Shown here: piece after piece, positions 32,950 to 41,271 of the stretch
Layout of the letters: each line of letters opens with the position of its first letter
How positions within the stretch are numbered: the first letter of the stretch is position 1
Assembly (NCBI GenBank): GCA_937926205.1
Contig: CALEYL010000032.1
Coordinates: forward strand, 87,156 to 151,155
Direction: 5' to 3'
Source of the DNA: an uncultured Saprospiraceae bacterium
Lineage (GTDB): Bacteria; Bacteroidota; Bacteroidia; Chitinophagales; Saprospiraceae
Length of the DNA: 64,000 nucleotides
The notes under the pieces: generated by a model
Database searches by the model: none
The model's input: the letters and a program-made list of their open reading frames with translations, nothing else
What the model was told of the DNA's origin: nothing
Made by a program: the position numbers and the translations under genes

Positions 32950-34121
32950 ATAAGCCGCTTCACCCGCGTTTCTGCGCTCAGTTTCCCATCGGCGCCAAGC
33001 GACAACAAATTCAATCCCGGTGTTTTTCCCGGTTCAATGCTGCCCAAATCCGCTTCAAAGCCTAATGCTTCGGCGCCATTAAGGGTTGCCCAGCGCAGCA
33101 AAGTTTCAAAAGGTACATAAGACTGGTAGTGGGCGATGGTTTTCATTTCCTCCAGCACGGAAAGTTGCCAGTTAGAGGTGAGACTGTCGGTGCCGATGGT
33201 CACACGGGCATTGTTGTCCATGAAATTCCGGTAGTAGGGCATGCGGTTTTCGATGTAGAGGTTGGCGTTGGGACAAGTAGCCCAGTAAATTGCTTTACTC
33301 CAGGCATGCGCGGCCTGAATGTCTTCCGGACTGCTCAGGGTATTGTGCACAAAAAGCGTGCGGCAATACGGATCCATGTTTTCCATCGCGTAATGGATGG
33401 AGGTTTTGCCGCTGGCTTTAAAATCGTCGAGTGAAATGCCAAATCCTTTGTAAAAATCTGGAAAACCTCCGGTTTTGCTCAGAAACAGTGCGTCTTCGTG
33501 CGGCGTTTCCTGGTTGTGGATGCTTACGGTATCTCCCGGGCGGTTAACCGCGTTGATCCGTTGGAACAAGTCGCGCGATACCGTGTAGGGGGCGTGTGGC
33601 ACAGCGCTTTTACGATTGCCATGCGCAGTACTCTGGCCCTCCAATACGGCCGCTGCCTGCTGAAAGGTTGCCTCAGCCCTGGCATTGGTCAGGAAGTCAA
33701 ACGCTTCCACAAAGGTGTAGTAACGGATGCGGCTTTTGTCTTTTTGAGCGGCGGTATCAATCTTGTTGGAAATGTCACCCACCGCTACGATACCCGCTTC
33801 GTACATTTCCTGGTCGGCTTTTTCAACGGCATCGAGAATCTCTTCCATGGGAATATCACGGAAAGAAACCACATTGTAAATGAACGGCAGCAGTCCTGTG
33901 CCGGTGTCTACGCGGCCTTTCATATGTGACAGTTCCAGATGGCAGTGGGTGTTGACAAATCCGGGCACAATAACCCCGTCATGCTTTTCCAGACTGGCGT
34001 GGTCATGGTCCTCCCGGCTTTCTATGGCCAATATCTTTCCGGTATCATCGGTAATGACCACGCCGTTTTTAATCGGCGCGGAAGCAACAGGGAAAATGGT
34101 ATCGGCAGTGAATTTGCGCAT
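32946..34121 (-). CDS. amidohydrolase family deaminase
   Basis: A 391-residue cytoplasmic metal-dependent hydrolase of the ATZ/TRZ (SsnA-like) branch. The zinc site begins with THCHLELSH after VPGFVN (near 53-65), continues with a His in VPHAPYTVS and in SIHNQETPHE (near 175-205), and ends with Asp in IGTDSLTSN (near 315). Family members deaminate purine-like or triazine rings, S-adenosylhomocysteine or aminofutalosine. Bacteroidota that make menaquinone by the futalosine route use a related aminofutalosine deaminase, which is a reasonable candidate, but no men/mqn gene is nearby to confirm it. A near-consensus -7 box lies upstream on the minus strand (about 34150). Confidence 0.85.
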   Translation of the reverse strand: MRKFTADTIFPVASAPIKNGVVITDDTGKILAIESREDHDHASLEKHDGVIVPGFVNTHCHLELSHMKGRVDTGTGLLPFIYNVVSFRDIPMEEILDAVEKADQEMYEAGIVAVGDISNKIDTAAQKDKSRIRYYTFVEAFDFLTNARAEATFQQAAAVLEGQSTAHGNRKSAVPHAPYTVSRDLFQRINAVNRPGDTVSIHNQETPHEDALFLSKTGGFPDFYKGFGISLDDFKASGKTSIHYAMENMDPYCRTLFVHNTLSSPEDIQAAHAWSKAIYWATCPNANLYIENRMPYYRNFMDNNARVTIGTDSLTSNWQLSVLEEMKTIAHYQSYVPFETLLRWATLNGAEALGFEADLGSIEPGKTPGLNLLSLGADGKLSAETRVKRLI

Positions 34122-34245
34122 GACGCTTTGAAGTTTTTTTGCTGCGCGAAAATAATACCTTTTGCCAAGAGCTGGTTAAACAGATTTTTCTAAGTACAAC
34201 ACGGATTAAAAACTCAGGTACTGAAACGCTTTTTTGGAGCAGGGC

Positions 34246-34274
34246 AAAAAAAAGCAGCCCCGTCACGAGGCTGC
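34246..34274 (-). terminator. intrinsic terminator of the surface-protein operon
   Basis: On the minus strand GCAGCC (plus 34269-34274) pairs with GGCTGC (34254-34259) and is followed by eight T's (34246-34253). It lies downstream of the two surface-protein genes that end at 34378. Confidence 0.75.
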
Positions 34275-34296
34275 CGAATGCTCCATTTCAAACCAA

Positions 34297-34372
34297 ACAG
34301 ATATCAGAGGTAGATGTCAGATCTTAGATATCAGATGTTAGATATCAGATCTTAGACAATAGATTTTAGATG
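34297..34372. repeat. 14-bp tandem repeat, about five units
   Basis: Units of the form TAGATATCAGATNT follow each other with a period of 14 bases at 34311, 34325, 34339 and 34353, with a degenerate unit before. It sits immediately downstream of the T9SS protein gene's stop. Such TAGAT-rich arrays are non-coding here and probably variable in copy number. The rest of 34122-34377 holds only the terminator. Confidence 0.7.
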
Positions 34373-34377
34373 CAGGG

Positions 34378-35478
34378 TTACTCTTTGATGACCCGGATGG
34401 CGGCTGCGCCAGGCAGATTGACGCTGACAAACCAGACGCCTGCGGGTAAATCGTGAACCGGTTCAGAAAAATCATTGCGGCCTTTGTGCAATACAATAGG
34501 CGTTGTGCGCAGTATCCTGCCTGTTGCGTCCTGCCAGCGCAGGGTAGCAGAAGTTGGATAACCGGCATCGATGCGGATGTTGGCGACTTCAGAAACAGGG
34601 TTCGGAAAAACTTCCAGAGACATGGCCGGGGTTGATGAAAGCCTGTCGGAAAAATGGCCGCCCAAAGGCAGGATACCCGCCGGTCCGGCCAGCGTGTACC
34701 GGGCCAGTTCGTCCTGTTGGGCTATTTCTACCCAGTTTTTTTCCGTATTCCGGTCTTCGGTTGCCAGAGGCGACCAACTGTTGCCGCCATCGTCGCTGCG
34801 CCAAACCACGAGCTCATTTTCATCGAGGCCGCCCAATTCGACGTCTAAATACCAAAAGCGCAGGCGGGCATTCAGGTTTTGATTGTACCCGGGAAGTATT
34901 TCATACCAACGGGCAATGCTGTTGCCTGCCGGGGTAAGGGCTGTTGCATAGCCGCGGCGGAATTCAGCGTAATCTTCCTGCTCGCTTTGCAACACCGCGA
35001 CACCCAAATTACCGGGGCCGGCATCGGCTGATCCGCCGGATAACAATTTTGCGCGAATGGCCGCATAGCCGCCGCCGCTGCCGGTCATGCGGCTGTTGTC
35101 ATTTTCGAAATAAAAGCTGCTTCCGCTGCCTTCCAGAAAAACAGTATGGTCTTCCGGCAGCAGCATGCCCCCATCAAACATAGCGGCGCCTTCAAAATAA
35201 AGGTCTGATTTCAAAGCGACGGCAGTGCCCAGATAGGCGTCAAAAAAAGTACTCGCCGTGTTGCCGCTGATGGTAGCCGGTGCTCCGGAAAAATAGAGGG
35301 CGCTTTCTCCTGCTTCAAAATTGCCGTTGTTTTCGAAACCGACATTTTGCAAGACAATAGCGGGGCTGCCCGTACAAACCACGTGACTCTGGTTGCCTAT
35401 CTGGAAGCTACCCTGCGCCGAAGCGGCCTGCAGACATAACCCCGCCATTAAAGTAGCAATGATCCAATTCTTATTCAT
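34378..35478 (-). CDS. T9SS-exported surface protein
   Basis: A 366-residue secreted protein with signal peptide (residues 1-22, ending ASAQ) and a C-terminal T9SS type A sorting domain from about 285 (LEVFPNPVSEVANIRIDAG... VNLPGAAAIRVIKE). The central part has beta-strand patterns such as FENNGNFEAGESALYFSG and WRSDDGGNSWSPL, a kind of passenger seen in adhesin-like Bacteroidota proteins; no catalytic motif is apparent. It follows the next gene by 18 bases and is probably cotranscribed with it, then stops at the 14-bp repeats and the terminator. Confidence 0.85.
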   Translation of the reverse strand: MNKNWIIATLMAGLCLQAASAQGSFQIGNQSHVVCTGSPAIVLQNVGFENNGNFEAGESALYFSGAPATISGNTASTFFDAYLGTAVALKSDLYFEGAAMFDGGMLLPEDHTVFLEGSGSSFYFENDNSRMTGSGGGYAAIRAKLLSGGSADAGPGNLGVAVLQSEQEDYAEFRRGYATALTPAGNSIARWYEILPGYNQNLNARLRFWYLDVELGGLDENELVVWRSDDGGNSWSPLATEDRNTEKNWVEIAQQDELARYTLAGPAGILPLGGHFSDRLSSTPAMSLEVFPNPVSEVANIRIDAGYPTSATLRWQDATGRILRTTPIVLHKGRNDFSEPVHDLPAGVWFVSVNLPGAAAIRVIKE

Positions 35479-35496
35479 GATTCAGGATTTTTGAGG

Positions 35497-36720
35497 TTAT
35501 GGCTTGTGTGTAATGAACTGAAATGACGATTGCATGGCAGAGCCGCTGTTGTCATACAGATAAACCAGCAATTTGCCGCTGACACTGCTCGCTTTGGCGC
35601 GGGAAGCATTTCCGGACGGCGTAACTGCAGTGATGTAGTTCAGGTAGAAATAGTTTTCGCCATTGATGGTAATTTCATAGCGCTTGTAGGTGTTGTTCCA
35701 CACGCAGCTGAAATTGCCCGTGCTGGCGTAGATCGTTCCATTGGCTGCCACGGTTCCGTAGGCGATAGGCAGGAGGTTAGCTTCGCCTGTTTTACCGGTA
35801 TTGGTCAGTTCGCCGGATGCAATATTGATGCTTCCGAAGGCATTGATGGCTCGCGTGCCCCCAAATTGTACCACCGGCGCTATGGACGAAATGGCGGTCT
35901 CCGGTGTTGGCTCGGAGTAGCTCACTTTGTTGATGTCAATCCGGTTGTTACTCGAGGTAATCTGGAATTCATTGTGGGAAGTAGGACTCACCTTGTGCCG
36001 CATGGCGATCATATTGGTGTTGCCGGCGGAGGTTTCCATAAGCAATTCAGGGCTGGCGCCGCCTTCGTCTTTGATGATGACATGGCCTTCCGCGAGCATA
36101 CCGCCGTGGACAGTCATCACGGTATCAGAACCGGGGGAAAGCGTGAGCAGTTGTTGCCGCGCGATGTAGTCGTAGTTGAAATAGTCGTAAAAAATATTCA
36201 GGTTGCGTTTATCGCCGTATTTGGCGGCTGTGACCGAAAACTCGCCCCATTGCAGCGGACCAGGCTGGTCTACCCGGAAAGACATGCCCGCCCAGCCGTC
36301 GTCGCTGCCATTGATGAGCAGGTCTTTGCCCGGACCGGAATTGCTGATTTCCAATTTGGCTAAAGGGGTGTTTGTGCCGATGCCGACACGCCCGGAATTG
36401 GTATTGAAAATATCATCGCCGTTGGCCGACCAGAAACCGCCGTTTGCGCCAAGCTGGGTCCATGCAGCGCCGTTGAAATAATAGTAACCGGCTACGCCGT
36501 CAGTCTGGAACACCATCAACCCGGTAGCGGGTGCGGCAATGGCTGATTTTTGGGCAGCTGTCATGCGTGGTACCAACAAGCCTTTGCTGGTAGATTGTAC
36601 GTCAAGCATGGCGGAAGCGTGGGGTAAAGCGCCTGTTTCATTGATGGCTACATTTTGGGCATGCAGTGCGCCGCTTAGAACAAGTGCAGATAAGAGCAGC
36701 AGCAATGTCAACTTTCTCAT
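35497..36720 (-). CDS. secreted tail-fibre-like protein
   Basis: A 408-residue secreted protein. The ATG at 36718-36720 starts a clear signal peptide (MRKLTLLLLLSALVLSGALHAQ); an open extension upstream to 36969 runs over the promoter region of the divergent gene and is rejected. The mature N-terminus, NVAINETGALPHASAMLDVQSTSKGLLVPRMT with FWSANGDDIFNTNSGRVGIGTNTPLAKLEI, is the stereotyped repeat found at the N-terminus of Bacteroidota fibre-like proteins related to phage tail fibres. The C-terminal part is beta-rich. There is no T9SS sorting domain; the downstream T9SS protein may be its partner. Confidence 0.82.
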   Translation of the reverse strand: MRKLTLLLLLSALVLSGALHAQNVAINETGALPHASAMLDVQSTSKGLLVPRMTAAQKSAIAAPATGLMVFQTDGVAGYYYFNGAAWTQLGANGGFWSANGDDIFNTNSGRVGIGTNTPLAKLEISNSGPGKDLLINGSDDGWAGMSFRVDQPGPLQWGEFSVTAAKYGDKRNLNIFYDYFNYDYIARQQLLTLSPGSDTVMTVHGGMLAEGHVIIKDEGGASPELLMETSAGNTNMIAMRHKVSPTSHNEFQITSSNNRIDINKVSYSEPTPETAISSIAPVVQFGGTRAINAFGSINIASGELTNTGKTGEANLLPIAYGTVAANGTIYASTGNFSCVWNNTYKRYEITINGENYFYLNYITAVTPSGNASRAKASSVSGKLLVYLYDNSGSAMQSSFQFITHKP

Positions 36721-36881
36721 AGAAATGTTTTTTGGTTGTAAATAATCAATTGTTGATGGTGTTGTGATGTGTATTGAGTCGGGAAAAGATGCCCTGACCT
36801 TTCCCTTTATTCCACTAAAAAATAAAAGCGTTACCAGAATGGCGTTTTTTTCTGAATTTGGCGCTCGCTTAACAACAAACC

Positions 36882-37793
36882 ATGCAAGGCTGGATCCTCT
36901 ACCGAGATAAAATAACCGCACCTGAAATTGCCTCGTCGGCCATTGACCGGCTGATGGATGCAGCGCCATCCAATGGGGTCGCTCTTAAAATTGTGCGCCC
37001 GGAACAAATTGATCTCGTGGTGAACGCACCTCAAAAAAACCGGATTGGGTTAGATGGTCAGCTGGTTGCGCTGCCCGATTTTATCATTCCCCGTACCGGT
37101 GCTGCAACTTCCTATTTAGCCTTGTCGGCCATTCGCCACCTTGAGCACCTTGGCGTTTATTGCCTCAATTCTGCCGCCTCGATCGCTGAATCCAGAGATA
37201 AACTGGGGCAAATGCAATTGCTGGCTCAGGCTGGTTTACCCGTTCCTCGTACCATGCTCGCCCAGTTTCCGATAGATTTGTCCACGGTGCAACAAAACAT
37301 CGGCATTCCGGCTGTCGTGAAAGCCGTGTCTGGTTCTAAAGGCAGCGGCGTGCACCTCTGCCGAACCCTGTCTGAACTGGAAGACATTACGATGCTCATT
37401 GAAAGTGTGAATCGCCAGGCGGCCATCATCATTCAGGAGTTTATCGAAAGCAGTCTGGGCCGGGATGTGCGCGTGCTGACGCTTGGCGATCAGGCCATTG
37501 CCGCCATGGAGCGCCGTGCTGCAGGCAGCGGCTTTAAGGCCAATTTTTCAAGGGGAGGAGCGGTGCTGCCTTTTGAAATCACACCGGAACTTGCTGAACT
37601 TGCCGTCTCCATTGCCCGGGTATTCGGCCTGGACATCGCGGGTGTTGACCTGCTGTTTGACAAAAGCGGGTTTGTTGTTTGTGAAGTCAATTCGTCGCCT
37701 GGTTTTCAAGGGCTCGAAAAAGCCAGCGGCGTGGATATTGCCAAAGCAATTTTCGATTTTGTCAGATTAAAGGTTTCTGCGCATAAAAAATAA
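36882..37793 (+). CDS. RimK-family ATP-grasp ligase
   Basis: A 303-residue cytoplasmic ATP-grasp enzyme. An N-terminal preATP-grasp domain (about 1-95) includes PDFIIPRTGAATSY. ATP-grasp signatures follow: SRDKLGQMQLLAQAGLPVPRT near 106, VVKAVSGSKGSGVHLC near 148, IIQEFIE near 185, GRDVRVLTLG and, near the end, GVDLLF and CEVNSSPGF, with Glu and Asn that bind the two magnesium ions. RimK-type enzymes add glutamate residues to the C-terminus of ribosomal protein S6 or make similar peptide-like bonds; paralogues act on cofactors and peptides. Without the substrate gene nearby the target is open. Confidence 0.88.
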   Translation: MQGWILYRDKITAPEIASSAIDRLMDAAPSNGVALKIVRPEQIDLVVNAPQKNRIGLDGQLVALPDFIIPRTGAATSYLALSAIRHLEHLGVYCLNSAASIAESRDKLGQMQLLAQAGLPVPRTMLAQFPIDLSTVQQNIGIPAVVKAVSGSKGSGVHLCRTLSELEDITMLIESVNRQAAIIIQEFIESSLGRDVRVLTLGDQAIAAMERRAAGSGFKANFSRGGAVLPFEITPELAELAVSIARVFGLDIAGVDLLFDKSGFVVCEVNSSPGFQGLEKASGVDIAKAIFDFVRLKVSAHKK

Positions 37794-37948
37794 GAAAAAA
37801 AATGAAGCCCGGATTCGGCGGGATATTGTTGAAAGCCTTAACTTGCGTGCCTGAACAGCCATCAAATTAAGCTACGTTAAGCGCCCTTCCGGGCAATCGT
37901 GTCGTTTTCATGTCGTGTTTTTTTCCTGTCATCATCGTTGTATATAAT

Positions 37949-38098
37949 CCGTCTTCAAAGATGGCTGTTGACTAATTCGTTAACCCATAAACAATTGAGG
38001 GTGCCTCAGATTGGAAAAGCTTATCCTGCTTAATGGGAGCATAAGTTTTGCCTTTTGCCAATTTGCCTTTTGCCTTTTGAGACATCCTTTGAAGACGG
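37949..38098. repeat. inverted-repeat-bounded leader of dprA
   Basis: CCGTCTTCAAAGATG (37949-37963) is the inverse complement, with one extra base, of 38083-38098, which ends two bases before the dprA start codon. The 119-base interior holds four TTTTGCC units (38045-38075) that match the repeat at 17941-17985. In RNA the arms could fold over the start region. It may be a MITE-like insertion. Upstream, 37794-37948 shows a G+C hairpin around 37881-37893 and nothing else clear. Confidence 0.5.
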
Positions 38099-38100
38099 AC

Positions 38101-39198
38101 ATGGACGATTTGTTTTACCAGATTGCCCTTACCCAGGCCCCTTTGGTCGGGGCGGTAACGGCGCGTAACTTGGTGAGTTATTGCGGCAGTGCACGCGAAG
38201 TGTTTCAGGCCACAAAAAAAGATTTGCTCAAAATTCCGGGGATTGGCGTACGCACGGTGGAGGCCATTTTGCGAAAAGATTATTTTGAGACTGCCGAGGC
38301 GGAAGTCCGGTTCATTGAACGGCACGACATTCAGCCCTTGTTCTATCTGGACAAAAAATACCCGGAGCGGCTCCGGCATTTTCCGGACAGCCCGGTGATG
38401 CTTTATGCCAAAGGAGCCGTCGATTTGAATGCGCCGCGTATGGTGGGTATTGTAGGAACCCGACAACCCAGTGTTCATGGCATCAGCATTTGTGAGGAAC
38501 TGGTGGAAGGTTTGGCCGATTACCAGGTCATCATCGTGAGCGGCCTCGCACTCGGAATAGACGCAACCGCCCATCGCAAGGCGCTGGATACCGGACAGCC
38601 GACGCTTGGCGTGCTGGGGCATGGCCTGGCGCAAATTTACCCTTACCGGCACAAACACATTGCCAGCCAAATGATTGAACAAGGGGGAGGCGTTCTCACC
38701 GAACTGGGATATCAGGCCGGGCCTGAACGCGAACATTTCCCCATGCGCAACCGCATCATAGCGGGATTGTCTGATGCCCTGATTGTAGTGGAAACTGGCC
38801 TTCAAGGTGGTTCAGTCATTACTGTCAACTTTGCCAACGACTACAATAAAGACGTTTTCGCTGTGCCCGGACGTTTGAAAGACAAGTTTTCACAGGGTTG
38901 CAACCACCTGATCAAGACCCATCGCGCTGCCCTTATCGAAAGTGCCGCTGACATTGCCTACGCCCTGCGCTGGACGGAAGCAACTTCCAGGAAGGGTTTG
39001 CAACAGGAATTATTTGTGGAATTGAGTGAGCCCGAAAAAACTGTGGTAGCTTTGCTGAGCCGGCATGAAACGATGAGCATCGATCAGCTGACTTTTGAAA
39101 TGGGCATAAACAACAGCCAGATGGCGACTTTGTTACTGGAACTGGAGTTTAAAGGAGTGGTCGCCCCTTTGCCGGGAAAACGGTACGTGCTGGGCTGA
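38101..39198 (+). CDS. dprA: DNA-processing protein DprA
   Basis: A 365-residue protein. The ATG at 38101 is chosen; a TTG 90 bases upstream lies within the repeat. It has an N-terminal helix-hairpin-helix region (KIPGIGVRTVEAIL near 40), the Rossmann-like DprA core (VGIVGTRQPSVHG, IIVSGLALGIDATAH, TLGVLGHGLAQIYP, EHFPMRNRIIAGLSDALIVVE) and a C-terminal winged-helix domain (about 300-365). DprA loads RecA onto incoming single-stranded DNA in natural transformation. The competence machinery is not in this window. It carries the inverted-repeat leader described above. Confidence 0.96.
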   Translation: MDDLFYQIALTQAPLVGAVTARNLVSYCGSAREVFQATKKDLLKIPGIGVRTVEAILRKDYFETAEAEVRFIERHDIQPLFYLDKKYPERLRHFPDSPVMLYAKGAVDLNAPRMVGIVGTRQPSVHGISICEELVEGLADYQVIIVSGLALGIDATAHRKALDTGQPTLGVLGHGLAQIYPYRHKHIASQMIEQGGGVLTELGYQAGPEREHFPMRNRIIAGLSDALIVVETGLQGGSVITVNFANDYNKDVFAVPGRLKDKFSQGCNHLIKTHRAALIESAADIAYALRWTEATSRKGLQQELFVELSEPEKTVVALLSRHETMSIDQLTFEMGINNSQMATLLLELEFKGVVAPLPGKRYVLG

Positions 39199-39237
39199 AA
39201 ACATTTGATTTTGATTTAGAATTTTCAAGTTAAGGTG

Positions 39238-40359
39238 ATGAAAATCAAAGTATTATTTTTATTGACCCTTATACTGGCAGCGGCTTGCAGGCCGGTTTCC
39301 CCTGTGCAAAATATGCCTACCGAGGTTGATCAGGCAAAAAAACTAAGCAAACGGCCGCTCAATGTCATTCTGATGATTGGCGATGGCATGGGGCTTACGC
39401 AAATATCAGCAGGTTTATACCGCAACGGCAACAAATTGAACCTGGAGCGATTTCCCATCATTGGCCTGCATAAATCTTACTCCAGCAATGATCTGGTCAC
39501 AGATTCTGCTGCGGCCGCAACCGCTTTTTCCTGCGGCATTAAAACCTACAACGGCGCCATTGGGGTGGATAAGGATACGGTTCCGGTGGAAACCATTTTG
39601 GAACAAGCCGAAAAAAGAGGCCTGGCCAGCGGGTTGGTTGCAACCTCCACGATTGTTCACGCTACGCCGGCTGCATTTATCTCGCATGTCCCATCCCGGG
39701 AGCAATACGAAGACATTGCGCTGGATTTTTTGAAAACCGACATCGATTTGTTCATTGGTGGCGGCCAGCAGTATTTTGATCGCCGTAAAAATGATGAGCG
39801 CAATCTATGGCAGGAATTGGAAGCCAGAAACTACTTGGTCAGCTCTCAGGTAAAGCAGGAATTGAACCAAATTGTACCCGACTTCAGCAAAAATTTTGCT
39901 TTTTTTACGGCAGACGGCAAACCTTTGCCAGTTTCAGGGGGACGCGATTATCTGCCGGTTGCGGCAGCTTTATCGCCGGATTTTTTGAAGCAGCGCAGTG
40001 GCGGGAAAGGCTTCTTTCTGATGATCGAAGGCTCTCAAATAGACTGGGGCGGTCATGCCAATGATTCGCAATACATCATTGAGGAAATGCTTGATTTCGA
40101 CAAAGCGGTGGGCGCCGTGATGGATTTTGCAGAAAAAGACGGCAATACGCTGGTGATTGTTACGGCTGACCACGAAACAGGCGGCTATGCTATCCTGCTG
40201 GGATCCTCAATGGACACCATCGTTCCGGGGTTCACCACCACTGGTCATACGGCCAGTCTGATTCCCGTATTTGCTTATGGCCCCGGCGCTTCTTTGTTTG
40301 CCGGAATTTATGAGAATACAGCAATTTACCATAAGATGCGGGCAGCGCTAAATTTTTAG
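39238..40359 (+). CDS. alkaline phosphatase, PhoA family lipoprotein
   Basis: A 373-residue lipoprotein (lipobox AAAC, Cys17) of the alkaline phosphatase superfamily. Motifs are in order: LMIGDGMG (first metal-binding Asp), VTDSAAAATAF with the phosphoryl-accepting Ser, HATPAAFISH, IEGSQIDWGGH, VTADHETGG and TTGHTA, giving the two zinc and one magnesium sites. It hydrolyses phosphate monoesters in the periplasm and probably feeds phosphate uptake; no Pho-box-like site is visible. A GTG codon just before the ATG at 39238 could also start it. It lies 39 bases after dprA on the same strand. Confidence 0.94.
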   Translation: MKIKVLFLLTLILAAACRPVSPVQNMPTEVDQAKKLSKRPLNVILMIGDGMGLTQISAGLYRNGNKLNLERFPIIGLHKSYSSNDLVTDSAAAATAFSCGIKTYNGAIGVDKDTVPVETILEQAEKRGLASGLVATSTIVHATPAAFISHVPSREQYEDIALDFLKTDIDLFIGGGQQYFDRRKNDERNLWQELEARNYLVSSQVKQELNQIVPDFSKNFAFFTADGKPLPVSGGRDYLPVAAALSPDFLKQRSGGKGFFLMIEGSQIDWGGHANDSQYIIEEMLDFDKAVGAVMDFAEKDGNTLVIVTADHETGGYAILLGSSMDTIVPGFTTTGHTASLIPVFAYGPGASLFAGIYENTAIYHKMRAALNF

Positions 40360-40670
40360 CTCCCGGGCAGCAATATTTACTTTTTTAGATATGTTTAACG
40401 AATAAAAGCTGTCATTCATCGTAAAATTGGAACAGAAGCGCAGGTATTCGCAAATATTGGAGCATTAAACAAATGCATTCAGTCATGAAACCATGCGTTT
40501 TTCACTTCCTGCGCCCGTAGCGCCTCTCCAATTGCTCGACAAAAACACCTTTTACCGGTTCATTGCCGGTTTCTGAAACAGCTATTCTGAAGGATATGCC
40601 TTTTGTCGTTACATGACTTCGGCAGCGCTGGCTTCCCGGAGCATACTGCCTTCTATTTTGACCGAACGAA
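40360..40670. other. gene-free stretch before the NfeD gene
   Basis: 311 bases without a convincing gene. The minus strand has a short open frame (ending at 40502) whose last 30 codons read like protein, but it has no plausible start. TATTTTG near 40655 may be a weak -7 box for the NfeD-like gene. Confidence 0.3.
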
Positions 40671-41258
40671 ATGAATATGACCATGCTTGAACTTTATCAA
40701 AATCTCGAACCTGCGCTTAAGGCTTTCTGGTCGGTAGCGCTCGTCAGCAGTTTGATCTTTTTGATTCAAACGATTATGACATTTGTGGGGATGGATACCG
40801 CGCATGGGGGTATGGATGCTGATTTCAGCGGAGATGCCGGACATGATGCCAGTGGCCCTTTCCAGTTGTTTTCTTTCCGGAACCTCATCAATTTTTTGTT
40901 GGGCTTCAGTTGGTCGGGGATCACTTTTTACCAGACCTTTTCAAGCAAACTGGTGCTCATTGTCGTCGCTGTGATGGTCGGTGTGGGTATGGTGGCGTTG
41001 TTTGCATACCTCATTTCACTTCTGGTTCGACTGGCGGAAGACAATTCTTTTAACATTGAAGATACGTTGCAGCAAACGGCACAAGTGTACCTGCCCATTC
41101 CGCCAGCGCATAGCGGGAATGGCAAAATCCAGATCAGCGTCAAAGGCGCCATACATGAGCTTAATGCCGTCACAGCAGGAGAAAAAATTGAAACAGGCGC
41201 CATGGTGCGTGTCACAGACGTATTGGAAAACAACTTATTACTGGTAGAGAAAATTTAA
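40671..41258 (+). CDS. NfeD-like membrane protein with C-terminal OB fold
   Basis: A 195-residue inner-membrane protein. Three hydrophobic helices lie at about 20-40, 68-88 and 90-118, then a cytoplasmic C-terminal OB-fold-like domain (TAQVYLPIPPAHSGNGKIQISVKG... GAMVRVTDVLENNLLLVEKI), the pattern of NfeD/YqiJ proteins. These proteins pair with flotillins, and the flotillin gene indeed follows 13 bases downstream. They are thought to help membrane-microdomain or stress-related assemblies. Confidence 0.85.
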   Translation: MNMTMLELYQNLEPALKAFWSVALVSSLIFLIQTIMTFVGMDTAHGGMDADFSGDAGHDASGPFQLFSFRNLINFLLGFSWSGITFYQTFSSKLVLIVVAVMVGVGMVALFAYLISLLVRLAEDNSFNIEDTLQQTAQVYLPIPPAHSGNGKIQISVKGAIHELNAVTAGEKIETGAMVRVTDVLENNLLLVEKI

Positions 41259-41271
41259 AACCAATCATCAT

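Noticed and set aside
36721..36969. Longer N-terminus for the fibre-like protein
   Set aside because: The downstream ATG starts a perfect signal peptide, and the extension overlaps the spacer and start of the divergent ligase gene.
40502..40684. 60-codon minus-strand frame before the NfeD gene
   Set aside because: Its start lies inside the NfeD coding region and it has no leader; the C-terminal half reads like protein but the evidence is too thin.
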